Program-made: the position numbers and the translations under genes
Notes under the pieces: model-generated
The model's input: only the letters and a program-made list of their open reading frames with translations
Told to the model about the DNA's origin: nothing
Database searches by the model: none
NCBI GenBank assembly: GCA_024280735.1
Contig: JAJRPO010000016.1
Span: 1 to 63,923, forward strand
DNA length: 63,923 nucleotides
Direction of reading: 5' to 3'
DNA from: Alphaproteobacteria bacterium
GTDB taxonomy: Bacteria; Pseudomonadota; Alphaproteobacteria; Rhodobacterales; Rhodobacteraceae
Shown here: in pieces, positions 7,424 through 17,200 of the stretch
Layout of the letters: each line of letters begins with the position of its first letter
How positions within the stretch are numbered: the stretch's first letter is position 1

Positions 7424-8536
7424 ATGACAGATCAAGTGCAAACGGTTGTGGTGGGCGGCGGTGTGATCGGCATTGCCGTTGCCCGCAAACTGGCGCGACT
7501 TGGTCATGAGGTTCTGATACTCGAGGCGGAGGATCGGGTCGGGCAGCATACCTCGTCGCGTAATTCTGGGGTGATCCATGCGGGGCTTTATTACGATCCT
7601 AAATCCTTGCGGGCTAAATTGTGTGTACAAGGCAAGGGCATGTTGTACGACTATTGCCAATCCCGCCACGTGCCTTTTGAAAAGACGGGTAAGCTGGTCG
7701 TTGCGACCACGCTTAAGCAGGTCAATCAACAGAAGGCTTTGGTGGAAAATGCCCGCGCCAACGGTGTAGATGACTTGACGATTATCTCCGCTACCGAGGC
7801 AATTGCAATGGAGCCGGAACTATCTTGTTTGGGGGCCATCCATTCGCCCTCGACCGGGATTGTGGATGCATCTGCCTTGATCCTTTCCTTGCTGGGGGAA
7901 GCCGAGACGGCTGGGGCCATGCTGGCGTTGGGGTCGTCTTTAGCGCGCGTGGTTCCAGCCGCGAGTGGCTTTCAACTAACAGTGGGCGAAACCCAATTAA
8001 CCTGCCAGAATCTGATAAATGCGGCGGGCCTTGGTGCGTGGGACATTGCGCAGGCATTTGAAGGCTATCCCCCTGCCCTGATCCCGCCAAAATATTTCGC
8101 CAAGGGGCGCTGGTACGCAACGGGGGGGAAACTCCCGTTCAAGCAATTGATCTACCCAATGAGCGACGGGCATTCATTGGGCGTACATTTCACCCGCGAT
8201 CTGGGGGGCGGTTTCCGCTTTGGACCGGATCTGGAATATCTGGACCCTGCGGTGGTGAATTACGATATGGGCGAAAGCCGCGCGCAAGCATTTGAAGATA
8301 GCGTTTCGCGCTGGTGGCCAAATGTACCCAAGGGCAAGATGATGCCGGAAGGCTGTGGTATCCGCCCCCGTGTCACTCAACTGGGAACAGCGCAATCGGA
8401 TTATCATTTTGCGGGCGAGGCTGAACACGGCTACAAGGGGCTGGTGCAACTGTTTGGGATGGAATCACCTGGGCTGACCTCTTGTTTGGCGATTGGCGCA
8501 TATGTTGCAGAAATGGTTGAAGGAATAATAAAATGA
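7424..8536 (+). CDS. lhgO: L-2-hydroxyglutarate dehydrogenase/oxidase family FAD protein
   Basis: 370 residues, FAD-dependent oxidoreductase of the DAO fold. The Rossmann motif VVGGGVIGIAVARKLARLGH is at 9-28, followed by the acidic ribose-binding end of strand 2 (LILEAE) and the family signature TSSRNSGVIHAGLYY near 47. The C-terminal GYKGLVQLFGMESPGLTSCL closes the FAD site. Family members oxidise L-2-hydroxyglutarate to 2-oxoglutarate at the membrane. The start is preceded by GGTGG. The stop overlaps the ytoQ start (ATGA), so the two are translationally coupled. Substrate is inferred from the family. Confidence 0.85.
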   Translation: MTDQVQTVVVGGGVIGIAVARKLARLGHEVLILEAEDRVGQHTSSRNSGVIHAGLYYDPKSLRAKLCVQGKGMLYDYCQSRHVPFEKTGKLVVATTLKQVNQQKALVENARANGVDDLTIISATEAIAMEPELSCLGAIHSPSTGIVDASALILSLLGEAETAGAMLALGSSLARVVPAASGFQLTVGETQLTCQNLINAAGLGAWDIAQAFEGYPPALIPPKYFAKGRWYATGGKLPFKQLIYPMSDGHSLGVHFTRDLGGGFRFGPDLEYLDPAVVNYDMGESRAQAFEDSVSRWWPNVPKGKMMPEGCGIRPRVTQLGTAQSDYHFAGEAEHGYKGLVQLFGMESPGLTSCLAIGAYVAEMVEGIIK

Positions 8537-8982
8537 CACTGAAAATCTACCTGTCAGGTGAAATTCACACCAATTGGCGCACGGAAATCATGGACGGGGC
8601 CAAAGGATTGGACGTTACATTTTCCGCACCCGTCACCGATCACGCGGCGTCTGACGATTGCGGTGTGGCGATCATGGGGGCGGAGGCCGACAAGTTTTGG
8701 CACGACCGCAAAGGCGCGCAATTGAACGCGATCCGCACCCGCAAGGGAATTGAGGATGCGGACATCGTTGTGGTGCGTTTTGGCGATAAATACAAACAAT
8801 GGAATGCGGCGTTTGATGCGGGCGTGGCCAGCGCTTTGGGCAAATCGCTGATTGTGCTGCACGGGCCGGATATTCAGCACCCCCTGAAAGAAGTGGATGC
8901 TGCGGCTCTGGCCGTTGCGGAACGGCCAGAGCAGGTTGTTCAAATGCTACGCTATATTCTCAATAGCGAATTACCGGCCTAA
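8533..8982 (+). CDS. ytoQ: YtoQ family protein
   Basis: 149 residues matching the YtoQ family over its length: LKIYLSGEIHTNWRTEI at the N-terminus, TFSAPVTDHAASDDCG, then NAIRTRKGIEDADIVVVRFG and KYKQWNAAFDAGVASALGK. The fold resembles nucleoside 2-deoxyribosyltransferase-like proteins, but no function is established. It is coupled to lhgO by a 4-base overlap and converges on the GST gene with another 4-base overlap. Confidence 0.85.
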   Translation: MTLKIYLSGEIHTNWRTEIMDGAKGLDVTFSAPVTDHAASDDCGVAIMGAEADKFWHDRKGAQLNAIRTRKGIEDADIVVVRFGDKYKQWNAAFDAGVASALGKSLIVLHGPDIQHPLKEVDAAALAVAERPEQVVQMLRYILNSELPA

Positions 8983-9683
8983 ACTGGACGGGCGGGGCTG
9001 TTCAGCCCTGCCTGTACTGCCGGACGGGCAAGAAAGCGATCGAGGTAGGCGGGGACATTTTCCAGATCGTTCCAGCCCACCAGATCGGTTCCCTCATAGA
9101 AATTCAGCATGGTGTTCAACCACGGGGCAATAGCGATGTCGGCGATGGAATATTCGCCGGTAATCCAGTCGCGCCCTTCCAGCTGACCGTCCAACACTTC
9201 CAGCAGACGCTCACACTCCGCCACATAGCGGGCTTTGGGGCGCGGGTCTTCGATATCTTTGCCAGCGAATTTGTGGAAGAAACCCAGCTGGCCAAACATC
9301 GGCCCAAGCCCGCCCATCTGGAACATCAGCCATTGCAGTGTCTCAAGACGTTTAGCAGGATCACTGGGCAGCAATTGGCCGGATTTTTCGGCAAGGTAAA
9401 TCAGAATTGCGCCGCTCTCCCATAATGGCAGGGGTTTGCCATCCGGCCCGTTTGGGTCAATGATCGCGGGGATTTTATTGTTGGGGTTCAGCGAAATAAA
9501 CTCTGGTGACAGTTGGTCATCGGAACCGAAATTGACAAGGTGCGCTTCATACTCAATGCCCATTTCCTGCAAGGCAATCGAAACTTTGACGCCATTGGGC
9601 GTCGGCAAGGAGTAGAGTTGCAGAATATCAGGATTGGCCGCTGGCCATTTTTTGGTGATGTCGAATTGGGATAGATCAGTCAT
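8979..9683 (-). CDS. Glutathione S-transferase, YfcG/YghU-like disulfide-bond oxidoreductase
   Basis: 234 residues. The thioredoxin-fold N-terminal domain has LQLYSLPTPNGVKVSIALQE, where the Thr-Pro-Asn loop is the active-site region of Nu-class GSTs, then NPNNKIPAIID with the cis-Pro and ESGAILIYLAEKSG for glutathione binding. The helical C-terminal domain includes QWLMFQMGGLGPMFGQLGFF and GEYSIADIAIAPW. YfcG and YghU reduce disulfides using glutathione rather than conjugating it. AAGGAACACC precedes the ATG. Converges with ytoQ. Confidence 0.88.
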   Translation of the reverse strand: MTDLSQFDITKKWPAANPDILQLYSLPTPNGVKVSIALQEMGIEYEAHLVNFGSDDQLSPEFISLNPNNKIPAIIDPNGPDGKPLPLWESGAILIYLAEKSGQLLPSDPAKRLETLQWLMFQMGGLGPMFGQLGFFHKFAGKDIEDPRPKARYVAECERLLEVLDGQLEGRDWITGEYSIADIAIAPWLNTMLNFYEGTDLVGWNDLENVPAYLDRFLARPAVQAGLNSPARPV

Positions 9684-9808
9684 GGTGTTCCTTTGAATTT
9701 ATTGGGTTGATTACAGATTTGGCATGAAACGCGCCGTAGGCAAGCGAAAAACGGCGATTTTGTCGCAGCAACCTTGTTATTTGGCGATTAGTGCCCAACT
9801 ATGGCAGC

Positions 9809-9825
9809 GACGGGAAAATCCCGTC
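9809..9825. repeat. Perfect 7-bp hairpin upstream of mscL
   Basis: GACGGGA-AAA-TCCCGTC is a perfect inverted repeat about 30 bases before the mscL start. No T run follows. It could act on mscL mRNA or bind a regulator; function unknown. Confidence 0.35.
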
Positions 9826-9855
9826 ATAATCAAAGGGCAACGTAGGGGGACTATC

Positions 9856-10287
9856 ATGCTCAAGGAATTCAAAGACTTCATCGCCAAAGGCAATGTCATG
9901 GACATGGCCGTAGGTATCATCATCGGCGCGGCGTTTACTGCCATTGTTAAATCAATGGTCGCCGATCTGATCAACCCCATCGTTGGGCTGTTCATGGGCG
10001 GCGTAGATTTTACCAATCTATACGTTGTTTTATCCGGTGAAGTGGCCGCAGGCACCAGCCTTTCAGCGGCACGCGAAGCGGGCGCAGGTGTGTTTGCCTA
10101 TGGGTCGTTCATCATGGCCGTTATCAACTTTCTGATCATTGCCTTTGTGGTGTTCCAATTGGTGAAAGCTGTGAACAAAGCCAAGGAATCTACTGCCAAA
10201 GAGGAAGAGGCTGCCGCACCCGCTGCGCCAGCCGGACCAACAGAAGTAGACCTGCTGACAGAAATCCGCGACTCGTTGAAGAAATAA
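9856..10287 (+). CDS. mscL: Large-conductance mechanosensitive channel MscL
   Basis: 143 residues from the ATG at 9856, chosen because [20 protein letters not shown] is the canonical MscL start and TAGGGGGA lies 6 bases upstream; a longer reading frame upstream is not homologous. TM1 spans about 15-45 ([20 protein letters not shown]) and lines the pore; a periplasmic loop with [10 protein letters not shown] follows; TM2 spans about 75-100 ([20 protein letters not shown]). An Ala/Glu-rich linker leads to the cytoplasmic helix [13 protein letters not shown]. It releases solutes under hypo-osmotic shock. A terminator follows at 10311. Confidence 0.97.
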   Translation: MLKEFKDFIAKGNVMDMAVGIIIGAAFTAIVKSMVADLINPIVGLFMGGVDFTNLYVVLSGEVAAGTSLSAAREAGAGVFAYGSFIMAVINFLIIAFVVFQLVKAVNKAKESTAKEEEAAAPAAPAGPTEVDLLTEIRDSLKK

Positions 10288-10310
10288 ACCTCTTGAACTT
10301 ACTCTGACAG

Positions 10311-10335
10311 GCCCCGTCACTTTGGCGGGGCTTTT
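10311..10335 (+). terminator. Rho-independent terminator of mscL, inside the 3' end of the opposing gene
   Basis: GCCCCGTC and GGCGGGGC pair around ACTTT, followed by TTTTC. The stem lies 24 bases after the mscL stop and overlaps the last codons of the minus-strand epimerase gene, whose stop is at 10317-10319. Confidence 0.75.
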
Positions 10336-11177
10336 CTCTTGGGTCTCCAACCTGTGGCAGTCCTGATCTTGGCTGAGGACATTTGCTGGTCCAGTATCGG
10401 CCCTTCCGCCCAGCCACCATACTCAGCAACCACATCGGCCCTTGTGCGCACGATAAACGGTAAATGATTGCCGTACCGTTTGGCAATTTCGGCGGCAAGC
10501 TCACCAACCCGAACACCTTCCTCCGCGCTGACGTTGAAATGCCCAGTAAGGTCCGGGCGTTCAAGCATCAGACGATAAGCCGTTGCCAGATCATCGCGGT
10601 GTACCAGCGGCCAGCGCACATCTTGGTTGCCCCAAATTTCAATGCTGCGTTGGGCTGCTGCCTGTTCCGCAAAACGGGATAATATGCCGCCGTCCTGACA
10701 ATAGGTCATCGCCGGATGAATAACCGCCGTGTTGAACCTCTCGGCCGCCAAAATGAACGCCGCATTTTCAACCATCCACGCAAATGACGCGATGGGTTGA
10801 AAGGGCGTCATCTCATCCGCGACAGTGTCACCCGTTGCCCCGTACAACCAGCAGCCGCCCGTATAAATAAACCGCAACGGAATTGGCCGTTGTTCAACCG
10901 CTCTGTGCAGCTCCTCGATCAAACAGCGATCAACCGCGCCCATGTCGTCGGTGAATGTAACAGCAACCTGAACAATGGCATCGACGGAATTGACAATATT
11001 GCTCCAGTCGGCGGGCGCTCGAATGTCACCTATGACGACCCCGTAACCTAGATTTTTCAGAACCCCCGCACTGTTTGCTGTGCGGGCCAATCCAACAACC
11101 TGATGGCCAAAATCTTTCAGCTCTGCCGCAACTGCGGTGCCAATCGACCCTGTGGCCCCTAATATCAAAACGCGCAA
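10317..11177 (-). CDS. NAD(P)-dependent epimerase/dehydratase (extended SDR)
   Basis: 286 residues with an N-terminal Rossmann motif GATGSIGTAVAAEL (8-21), a D in VVIGDIRAP for nucleotide binding, and FIYTGGCWLYG, the region of the catalytic Ser/Thr-Tyr. The usual YxxxK is not clearly conserved, so it may be an atypical member. The start is TTG with GGTGG about six bases upstream. The C-terminal tail WRPKRKAPPK is encoded within the mscL terminator. The gene stands alone; the substrate is unknown. Confidence 0.75.
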   Translation of the reverse strand: MRVLILGATGSIGTAVAAELKDFGHQVVGLARTANSAGVLKNLGYGVVIGDIRAPADWSNIVNSVDAIVQVAVTFTDDMGAVDRCLIEELHRAVEQRPIPLRFIYTGGCWLYGATGDTVADEMTPFQPIASFAWMVENAAFILAAERFNTAVIHPAMTYCQDGGILSRFAEQAAAQRSIEIWGNQDVRWPLVHRDDLATAYRLMLERPDLTGHFNVSAEEGVRVGELAAEIAKRYGNHLPFIVRTRADVVAEYGGWAEGPILDQQMSSAKIRTATGWRPKRKAPPK

Positions 11178-11253
11178 TTAAACCACCCTCTCAGTCACTT
11201 TCCTAACTGTAGGGCCTCAACTGGACTTGAGATCAAGCAATTATTTGGTCCTT

Positions 11254-11284
11254 AAAAACAACGCCCGCCAATATGACGGGCGTT
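11254..11284 (-). terminator. Rho-independent terminator of ald
   Basis: AACGCCCG (11260-11267) and CGGGCGTT (11277-11284) are perfect inverted repeats. Read on the minus strand, the stem is followed by GTTTTTA, and it lies 13 bases after the ald stop. Confidence 0.85.
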
Positions 11285-11297
11285 GCGATAACTGAAA

Positions 11298-12416
11298 CTA
11301 AATCTTCAACGCCAGCGAGGGCGACATCACATCAATCCCCAAAGCCTTGCCCACCGCGTAATACGTCAGGTTGCCAGCATGGGTGTTCAGCCCGTTCAAC
11401 AGATGTTCGTCATCGGCGCAGGCTTGTTTCCAGCCTTTGGAGGCCAGCGCCATCATGAACGGCATGGTCGCGTTGCCCAGCGCAATGGTCGAGGTGCGCG
11501 CAACCGCACCCGGCATATTGGCCACGCAATAATGCATGATGCCGTCAACTTCATAGATCGGATCATCATGGGTGGTCGCCTTGGAGGTCTCAAAACAACC
11601 GCCTTGGTCAATCGCCACATCCACCAGCGCCGCACCCGGCTTCATTGTGCCCAGCATTTCGCGAGATACCAGTTTGGGGGCCTCGGCACCCGGAATAAGC
11701 ACCGCACCAATTACCATATCGGCAGCAGCGACCAGATCAGCGGTGTTCCCGCGTGAGGCATAGGCGTTCTTGAAAGTGCCGCCATAAACATCATCCAAAT
11801 AGCGCAGGCGGGGCATCGACATATCGGTGATGGTCACATCCGCGCCCATACCCGCCGCGATCTTGGCCGCATGGGTACCCACAACACCGCCGCCCAGCAC
11901 AACCACTTTAGCAGGGGCAACACCAGGGACGCCGCCCATCAGAACACCACGGCCACCATTGGCCTTTTGCAAGGTCCAGCTGCCAACCTGCGGGGCCAAA
12001 CGGCCAGCAACTTCGGACATCGGCGCCAGCAAAGGCAAGCCGCCGTTGCGATCGGTCACTGTCTCATAGGCAATCGCAGTAACACCGCTCTTCAGCAGGT
12101 CCTCGGTTTGGGCACGGTCCGGCGCAAGGTGCAGGTAAGTGTACAGGATTTGCCCCTCACGCAATTGCGCGCGCTCAACAGGTTGAGGTTCTTTAACCTT
12201 AACAATCATCTCGGCGCGGGCAAATACTTCCGCTGCGGTGTCGACGATTTCAGCACCCACGGCAGTGTAATCCTCGTCCGGAAAGCCAGAGCCGATTCCG
12301 GCCATGGTTTCCATAACAACGCTATGGCCACGGGCAATTGCCTCATAGGCCGCTGCGGGGGTGATCCCGACGCGGTATTCTTGGTTTTTGATTTCTTTTG
12401 GGCAGCCGATCAGCAT
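11298..12416 (-). CDS. ald: Alanine dehydrogenase
   Basis: 372 residues, full-length Ald: N-terminal MLIGCPKEIKNQEYRVGITP, the substrate Lys region VKVKEPQPVE, the His-containing LYTYLHLAPD, the NAD-binding VVLGGGVVGTHAAKIAAGMG (about 169-188) and the ANMPGAVARTSTIALGNATM segment. It catalyses reversible NAD-dependent deamination of L-alanine to pyruvate and ammonium, as a hexamer in the cytoplasm. A strong CGGAGG precedes the ATG. It is divergent from an Lrp/AsnC regulator, the usual AldR arrangement. Confidence 0.97.
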   Translation of the reverse strand: MLIGCPKEIKNQEYRVGITPAAAYEAIARGHSVVMETMAGIGSGFPDEDYTAVGAEIVDTAAEVFARAEMIVKVKEPQPVERAQLREGQILYTYLHLAPDRAQTEDLLKSGVTAIAYETVTDRNGGLPLLAPMSEVAGRLAPQVGSWTLQKANGGRGVLMGGVPGVAPAKVVVLGGGVVGTHAAKIAAGMGADVTITDMSMPRLRYLDDVYGGTFKNAYASRGNTADLVAAADMVIGAVLIPGAEAPKLVSREMLGTMKPGAALVDVAIDQGGCFETSKATTHDDPIYEVDGIMHYCVANMPGAVARTSTIALGNATMPFMMALASKGWKQACADDEHLLNGLNTHAGNLTYYAVGKALGIDVMSPSLALKI

Positions 12417-12551
12417 GTCCCGTCCTCCGAATTAAACTTGCGACAACTTGACGCTAGGAGGCTGCCATTAAAATGTAATTGCATAATTTCGCGGTTGTAT
12501 GCGACTGTGTGCAATAATCTGCGAATAAATACGTGAAAAGTGGTGGAAACT
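12417..12551. promoter_or_regulatory. Divergent ald / Lrp-regulator control region
   Basis: The 135-base gap is AT-rich and contains related short sequences, GCATAATTTCGC (12481-12492) and TGCAATAATCTGCG (12510-12523), about 29 bases apart. Lrp/AsnC proteins bind several degenerate phased sites, so these are candidate contacts. No precise operator can be defined by eye. Confidence 0.35.
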
Positions 12552-13019
12552 ATGCGTGATCCTCAAATTGACGATACAGACCGGCGAATCCTGAATGTGT
12601 TGCAACGGCACGGGCGGATATCCAATGCGGAGCTGGCGGAAAAGATAAACCTATCCGCCTCTGCCTGCCACCGGCGGGTGCAACGGTTGGAGAAAGACAA
12701 AATTATCAAGAATTATGTGGCCCTGCTTGACCCGCGCACCGTGGATCGCCGCACCACCATATTCGTCGAGATTTCCCTGTCTGGTCAGGCCGAGGAATTG
12801 CTCGAGGCATTCGAGCGTGAAGTTGCCCTGATCCCCGATGTTCTGGAATGTCACCTGATGGCTGGCTCTGCGGATTACATGCTCAAGGTCGTCGCCGCTG
12901 ACACCGACGATTTCGCCCGCATCCACCAACGCCGCTTAGCGCGCCTTCCGGGCGTTTCCAAACTGCAATCCAATCTGGCGTTACGCACGGTTTTCAAGAC
13001 AACGGCCCTGCCTTTGTGA
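12552..13019 (+). CDS. Lrp/AsnC family transcriptional regulator, probable activator of ald
   Basis: 155 residues from the ATG at 12552, preferred over in-frame GTGs at 12540 and 12543 because GGTGGAA lies just upstream of it. The N-terminal HTH has IDDTDRRILNVLQRHGRISN followed by ELAEKINLSASACHRRVQRL, the AsnC signature. The C-terminal RAM/AsnC ligand domain contains LECHLMAGSADYMLKVVAAD. Placement divergent from ald suggests an AldR-type regulator responding to L-alanine; the ligand is inferred from context. Confidence 0.9.
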   Translation: MRDPQIDDTDRRILNVLQRHGRISNAELAEKINLSASACHRRVQRLEKDKIIKNYVALLDPRTVDRRTTIFVEISLSGQAEELLEAFEREVALIPDVLECHLMAGSADYMLKVVAADTDDFARIHQRRLARLPGVSKLQSNLALRTVFKTTALPL

Positions 13020-13044
13020 TCTCACGGAATACCGTTGTATACGA

Positions 13045-13071
13045 GTTTACCCTTGCCGTTTACCCTATAAT
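13045..13071 (+). promoter_or_regulatory. Direct repeat and -10 element upstream of mcl1
   Basis: GTTTACCC occurs twice (13045-13052 and 13058-13065), directly before TATAAT (13066-13071), about 55 bases upstream of mcl1. The 13-base repeat period places both copies on similar faces of the helix, suggesting an activator or repressor site at the promoter. The binding protein is not identifiable here. Confidence 0.4.
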
Positions 13072-13125
13072 ATTATACCGATTTTCCAACATCAAACTTA
13101 ATTTCTTTACCTACGGAGTCCCGAC

Positions 13126-14094
13126 ATGAGCTTCACCCTCCAACCCCTCCCGACACCCCGCTTGAACCGTTGCCAATTGTTCGGCCCCGGCTCTAACGCC
13201 GTTTTGTTCGAGAAGATGGCCAAGAGCGCCGCAGACGTGATCAACATCGATTTGGAAGACAGCGTTGCACCTTCCGATAAAGACAAAGCGCGTGCATTGA
13301 CCATTGCCGCTGTGAATAATGTGGATTGGGGCGACAAGCATCTGTCCGTGCGCATCAACGGTCTGGACACGCCCCATTGGTATCGCGACGTGGTTGATCT
13401 GCTAGAGCAAACCAACGGACGCCTGGATCAAATCATGATCCCAAAGGCCGGTTGTGCCGCCGACATCTATGCTGTTGACGCGCTGGTAACAGCGGTCGAG
13501 GCCGCTAAAGGCCACACCAAAGCAATAGCATTCGAGGCCATTATCGAGACCGCCGCCGGCCTGTCCCACGTTGAGGAAATCGCTGCTGCATCACCGCGCA
13601 TGCAAGCCCTCAGCCTAGGGGCTGCGGATTATGCCGCCTCCATGGGCATGCAAACCACGGGCATCGGTGGCACCCAGTCGAATTATTATATGCTGGAAAA
13701 TGGCACAGAAAACCGCGCCGTACATTGGGGCGATCCTTGGCATATGGCCACCGTGTCCATCGTTGCCGCCTGTCGCACCCACGGGTTGTTACCCGTCGAC
13801 GGCCCGTTCGGCGATTTCAGCGACGAAGAGGGATACCGCGCCCAAGCCCGCCGCTCCGCCACCCTCGGCATGGTTGGCAAATGGGCCATCCACCCCAAAC
13901 AAATCGCGCTGGCAAACGAGGTGTTCAGCCCCTCCGAGGCGCAACTAACCGAAGCCCGCGAAATTCTGGCCGCAATGGCAGAGGCAACCGCCTCTGGTCA
14001 AGGTGCCGTGGTCTACAAAGGCCGCTTGGTGGACATCGCGTCAATCAAACAGGCCGAAGTAATCGTTAACCAAGCAAACTTGATTAAGGCCTAG
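13126..14094 (+). CDS. mcl1: L-malyl-CoA/beta-methylmalyl-CoA lyase
   Basis: 322 residues, HpcH/HpaI-CitE aldolase fold, closely similar in recognisable segments to Rhodobacter Mcl1: RCQLFGPGSNAVLFEKMAKS, ADVINIDLEDSVAPSDKDKA with the metal-binding acidic residues, LSVRINGLDTPHWYRDVVDL, MGMQTTGIGGTQSNYYML and ATLGMVGKWAIHPKQIALAN. It cleaves malyl-CoA to acetyl-CoA and glyoxylate and beta-methylmalyl-CoA to propionyl-CoA and glyoxylate, a step of the ethylmalonyl-CoA pathway. ACGGAG precedes the ATG. The gene stands alone and is followed by a strong terminator. Confidence 0.93.
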   Translation: MSFTLQPLPTPRLNRCQLFGPGSNAVLFEKMAKSAADVINIDLEDSVAPSDKDKARALTIAAVNNVDWGDKHLSVRINGLDTPHWYRDVVDLLEQTNGRLDQIMIPKAGCAADIYAVDALVTAVEAAKGHTKAIAFEAIIETAAGLSHVEEIAAASPRMQALSLGAADYAASMGMQTTGIGGTQSNYYMLENGTENRAVHWGDPWHMATVSIVAACRTHGLLPVDGPFGDFSDEEGYRAQARRSATLGMVGKWAIHPKQIALANEVFSPSEAQLTEAREILAAMAEATASGQGAVVYKGRLVDIASIKQAEVIVNQANLIKA

Positions 14095-14097
14095 CCA

Positions 14098-14130
14098 TTT
14101 AGGCGCGCCGCAGCGAGCGGCGCGCCTAAA
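14098..14130 (+). terminator. Strong hairpin terminator after mcl1
   Basis: TTTAGGCGCGCCGC and its exact reverse complement (14117-14130) form a perfect 14-bp stem with a 5-base AGCGA loop, four bases after the mcl1 stop. A T5 run follows only eight bases later, so termination may be helped by the stem strength. Confidence 0.75.
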
Positions 14131-14131
14131 T

Positions 14132-14147
14132 TGTGATTTTTGTCACC
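14132..14147. promoter_or_regulatory. CRP/FNR-like site upstream of the alpha-2-macroglobulin gene
   Basis: TGTGA-TTTTTG-TCACC matches the CRP-type consensus TGTGA-N6-TCACA at nine of ten defined positions. It lies about 77 bases before the start at 14224, a suitable position for an activator. The cognate regulator is not in the window. Confidence 0.4.
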
Positions 14148-14223
14148 ATATCCCCCCGTAAGGTTTGCACCGACTCACCACATCTGCGAAACTCCCTCGA
14201 AAGTAATAGGTGAGGGTCCCACG

Positions 14224-17200
14224 ATGCAGTTTTTCAATAATTTCAAAAAGCAAATTCTAGCGACAGCGATAATTGCGCTAACCCCCATCGCTGGCCTCGC
14301 CCAAAATGCCACGCCCCCCATTCCGGCACGGCGCATTACCCTGTATGAGAACACTGATCTTTACGGCGCGGATCTGCAAAACATCTTCAACGTTACCCTG
14401 AACACCTGCGAGGCCTCTTGTCTGGCCGACACATCTTGCAAGGCCTTCACCTATAATTCCAAAGCATCCGCCTGCTTTCCCAAATCCGAATTTGGCGAAC
14501 AATCGACATTCGAGGGTGCGTTTTCCGCCAAAGTCACCGACGCCAGCCCAGCATTGCTAAAGCAATCCAAAACCCGCGCCACGAGCCTCGCTTTCCTGCC
14601 CTCCGGTTTTGTTGCCAGCGCCACCAAAATCGCGCGCCGCAACGGTTCTTGGTATCCGACCAACGGCTGGACAACCGAGCGCCTGCTTGGAGTTGCCCGA
14701 CAAAAGGAAAAATCCGGTGATCTGAACCGCGCCGTGCAACTGCACTTGGCCGCCTTGAACGACATCGATTCCGCCGACGGTTGGATAGAGGTCGCCCGCA
14801 TCGCCAACAAATGGAAAGGCAAAGATCGCAAACAACGCCGTTTCGTCAAGGAAATCAGCGCCGCCGCCGCGATCAACGGCTATCTGCGCGCCAAATCCCC
14901 GCAAACCCAAGTCAACGCCCTGCTTGAACTCGCAACTGCCCTTGAAAAGCAAAACCATGGCCGCCAGAGCATCCCCACCCTGCGCCTAGCCTACACCCTC
15001 GCGCCGCGCTCCGACATCACCGACGCAATTGACCGCGCGGTCTCGCTCTATGGCTTTCGCATTGCGGACCACCGCATCGATCACAACGCCGCCCAACCCC
15101 GCGTCTGTGCCGAGTTTTCAGAGCCGTTGGTCAAGGCAGGCATCAACTACGCCGACTTTGTAAAACTCACAGACAGCGGCCTCGCCATTGAATCCGAAGG
15201 CCAGCAAATCTGTATCGAAGGCATGAGCCACGGCGAAAATATCCGCCTAACATTCCGCAAGGGCCTGCCCTCCGCCAGCGGCGAAGTGCTGCATAAATCC
15301 GTGGACCTGAACGTCTACATCCCCGACCGCGACCCTTCCGCCCAATTCGCGGGCCGCAGCTATATCCTGCCCAAACACGCGGGCGCATCAGTGCCAATCA
15401 CCACGGTAAACCTCGATAAGGTGGCCCTGACAATCTACCGCATCGGCGACCGCAACTTGCTGCGCTCCCTGCAAGAGGGCCTGCTAACCAAACCCCTCGC
15501 GCGTTGGGACCTGTCCGATCTAAACCGCAACCTTGGCCAAAAGATCTGGAGCGGCGAGGCCGACATCAAACGAGTCATCAACCGCGAGGTCATCACCGCC
15601 CTGCCCGTCGGTGACGCGATCACCACATTCGAGGCAGGCGCCTACGCAATGATTGCCCGCGATCCCAATGGCGAGAAAAACGCCCCGTTTTCAACCCAAT
15701 GGTTTGTGGTCACTGATCTGGGTGTTTCCAGCATGGTTGGCAACGACGGCCTGCATGTGTTCACCCGTTCGCTCGCCTCCGCACAAACAACCGCCGCCGT
15801 CAAAGTTCAACTACTCGCCCGTAACAACGAAATTCTGGGCGAAACAGTGACCGACGCCAGCGGCTACGCCCATTTCGCCCCCGGCCTCGTGCGCGGCACA
15901 GGCGGCAACGCGCCTGCAATGATTACCGTGGCAACCGAGGCCGGCGATTTCGCCTTTCTCGATCAAGGTGCCGCCGAGTTTGATCTGTCAGATCGCGGAG
16001 TCGAGGGCCGCGCAGCCCCGCCGCCAATCGACGCCTTCCTTGCAACCGACCGTGGTGCTTACCGCCCCGGCGAAAACATCCACGCAACCCTGCTCGCGCG
16101 CGACCACGCCACCACCGCCATCCGCAACTTGCCGCTAACGCTGGAACTGCTGCGCCCAGACGGGGTGCGTTTTGCCAAACGTCTGGTATCTGACAGCGGC
16201 GCAGGTGGCGGAACCGTATCCTTTGCCCTGCCCAGCAACGCCAAACGCGGCACATGGAAACTGCGGGTCTACGGCGATCAAAAGGCCACGTCTCTGTTGG
16301 AACGCCGCATTTTGGTCGAGGATTTTGTACCGGAACGGATCGACTTTGAACTGGCCATGCAACAGGCGGCAATCCGGCTTTCAGACACACCAATTGTTTC
16401 AATCGACGCCAAATACCTCTACGGCGCGCCGGGCGGTGATTTGGCAGTTGAGGGCGAAATCAAACTCTCCGCTGTGCGCGAACTCAAAGGCTTCAAAGGC
16501 TATGTCTTTGGCCAAGCTGACGAACGTTTCGACACCCGCTTCACTTCAATCGTTGCTGGTTGGAAAACTGCCGCCGACGGGCACCTAGACCTGCCAATGG
16601 AAATGCCCGAAGTAATCGGCGCAAACCGCCCCCTTCAAATCGAGGCCTACATTCGTCTGCGCGACGGCTCTGGCCGCCCCGTGGAACGCCGCATCAAAGC
16701 ACCCCTAGAACCCAGCAGCCCGATGATCGGTATCAGGCCATTATTTGATGGCCAAGCGGGCGAAGATTCACTGGCTGAATTTGACATTGTTGCCGTTGGT
16801 GCAGGAATGGCGCGCCTCGACATGCCAAAGGTGGGCTGGGTGCTGAACCGCATCCACACCAGCTATCAGTGGTACGAAAACTATGGCGACTGGAATTATG
16901 AAAGCGTCACACGGCGGGAACGGATTGCCACGGGAGAGGTCGCCTTGGGCAAACGCGACGCCGCACGGATTTCCGCCAAAGTGGCATATGGCCGCTATGA
17001 GCTGAAACTCATCAGCCAGCAAGAACCCTACACCGCCAGCTCCTACCAATTCTCCGCCGGTTGGTATGTAACCAGCGGTGCCACCGATACGCCTGACGTG
17101 TTACAGGTGGCCTTAGACCAACCGGAATACGGCGTCGGTGAGATCGCCAAACTACGCATCGATGCACGCTTCGCTGGCGTGGCACAGATTTCGGTACTCA

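Noticed and set aside
14140-14223. Upstream extension of the macroglobulin gene to 14140
   Set aside because: The extra 28 codons cover the CRP-like site, show no signal-peptide character, and the ATG at 14224 gives a proper signal peptide.
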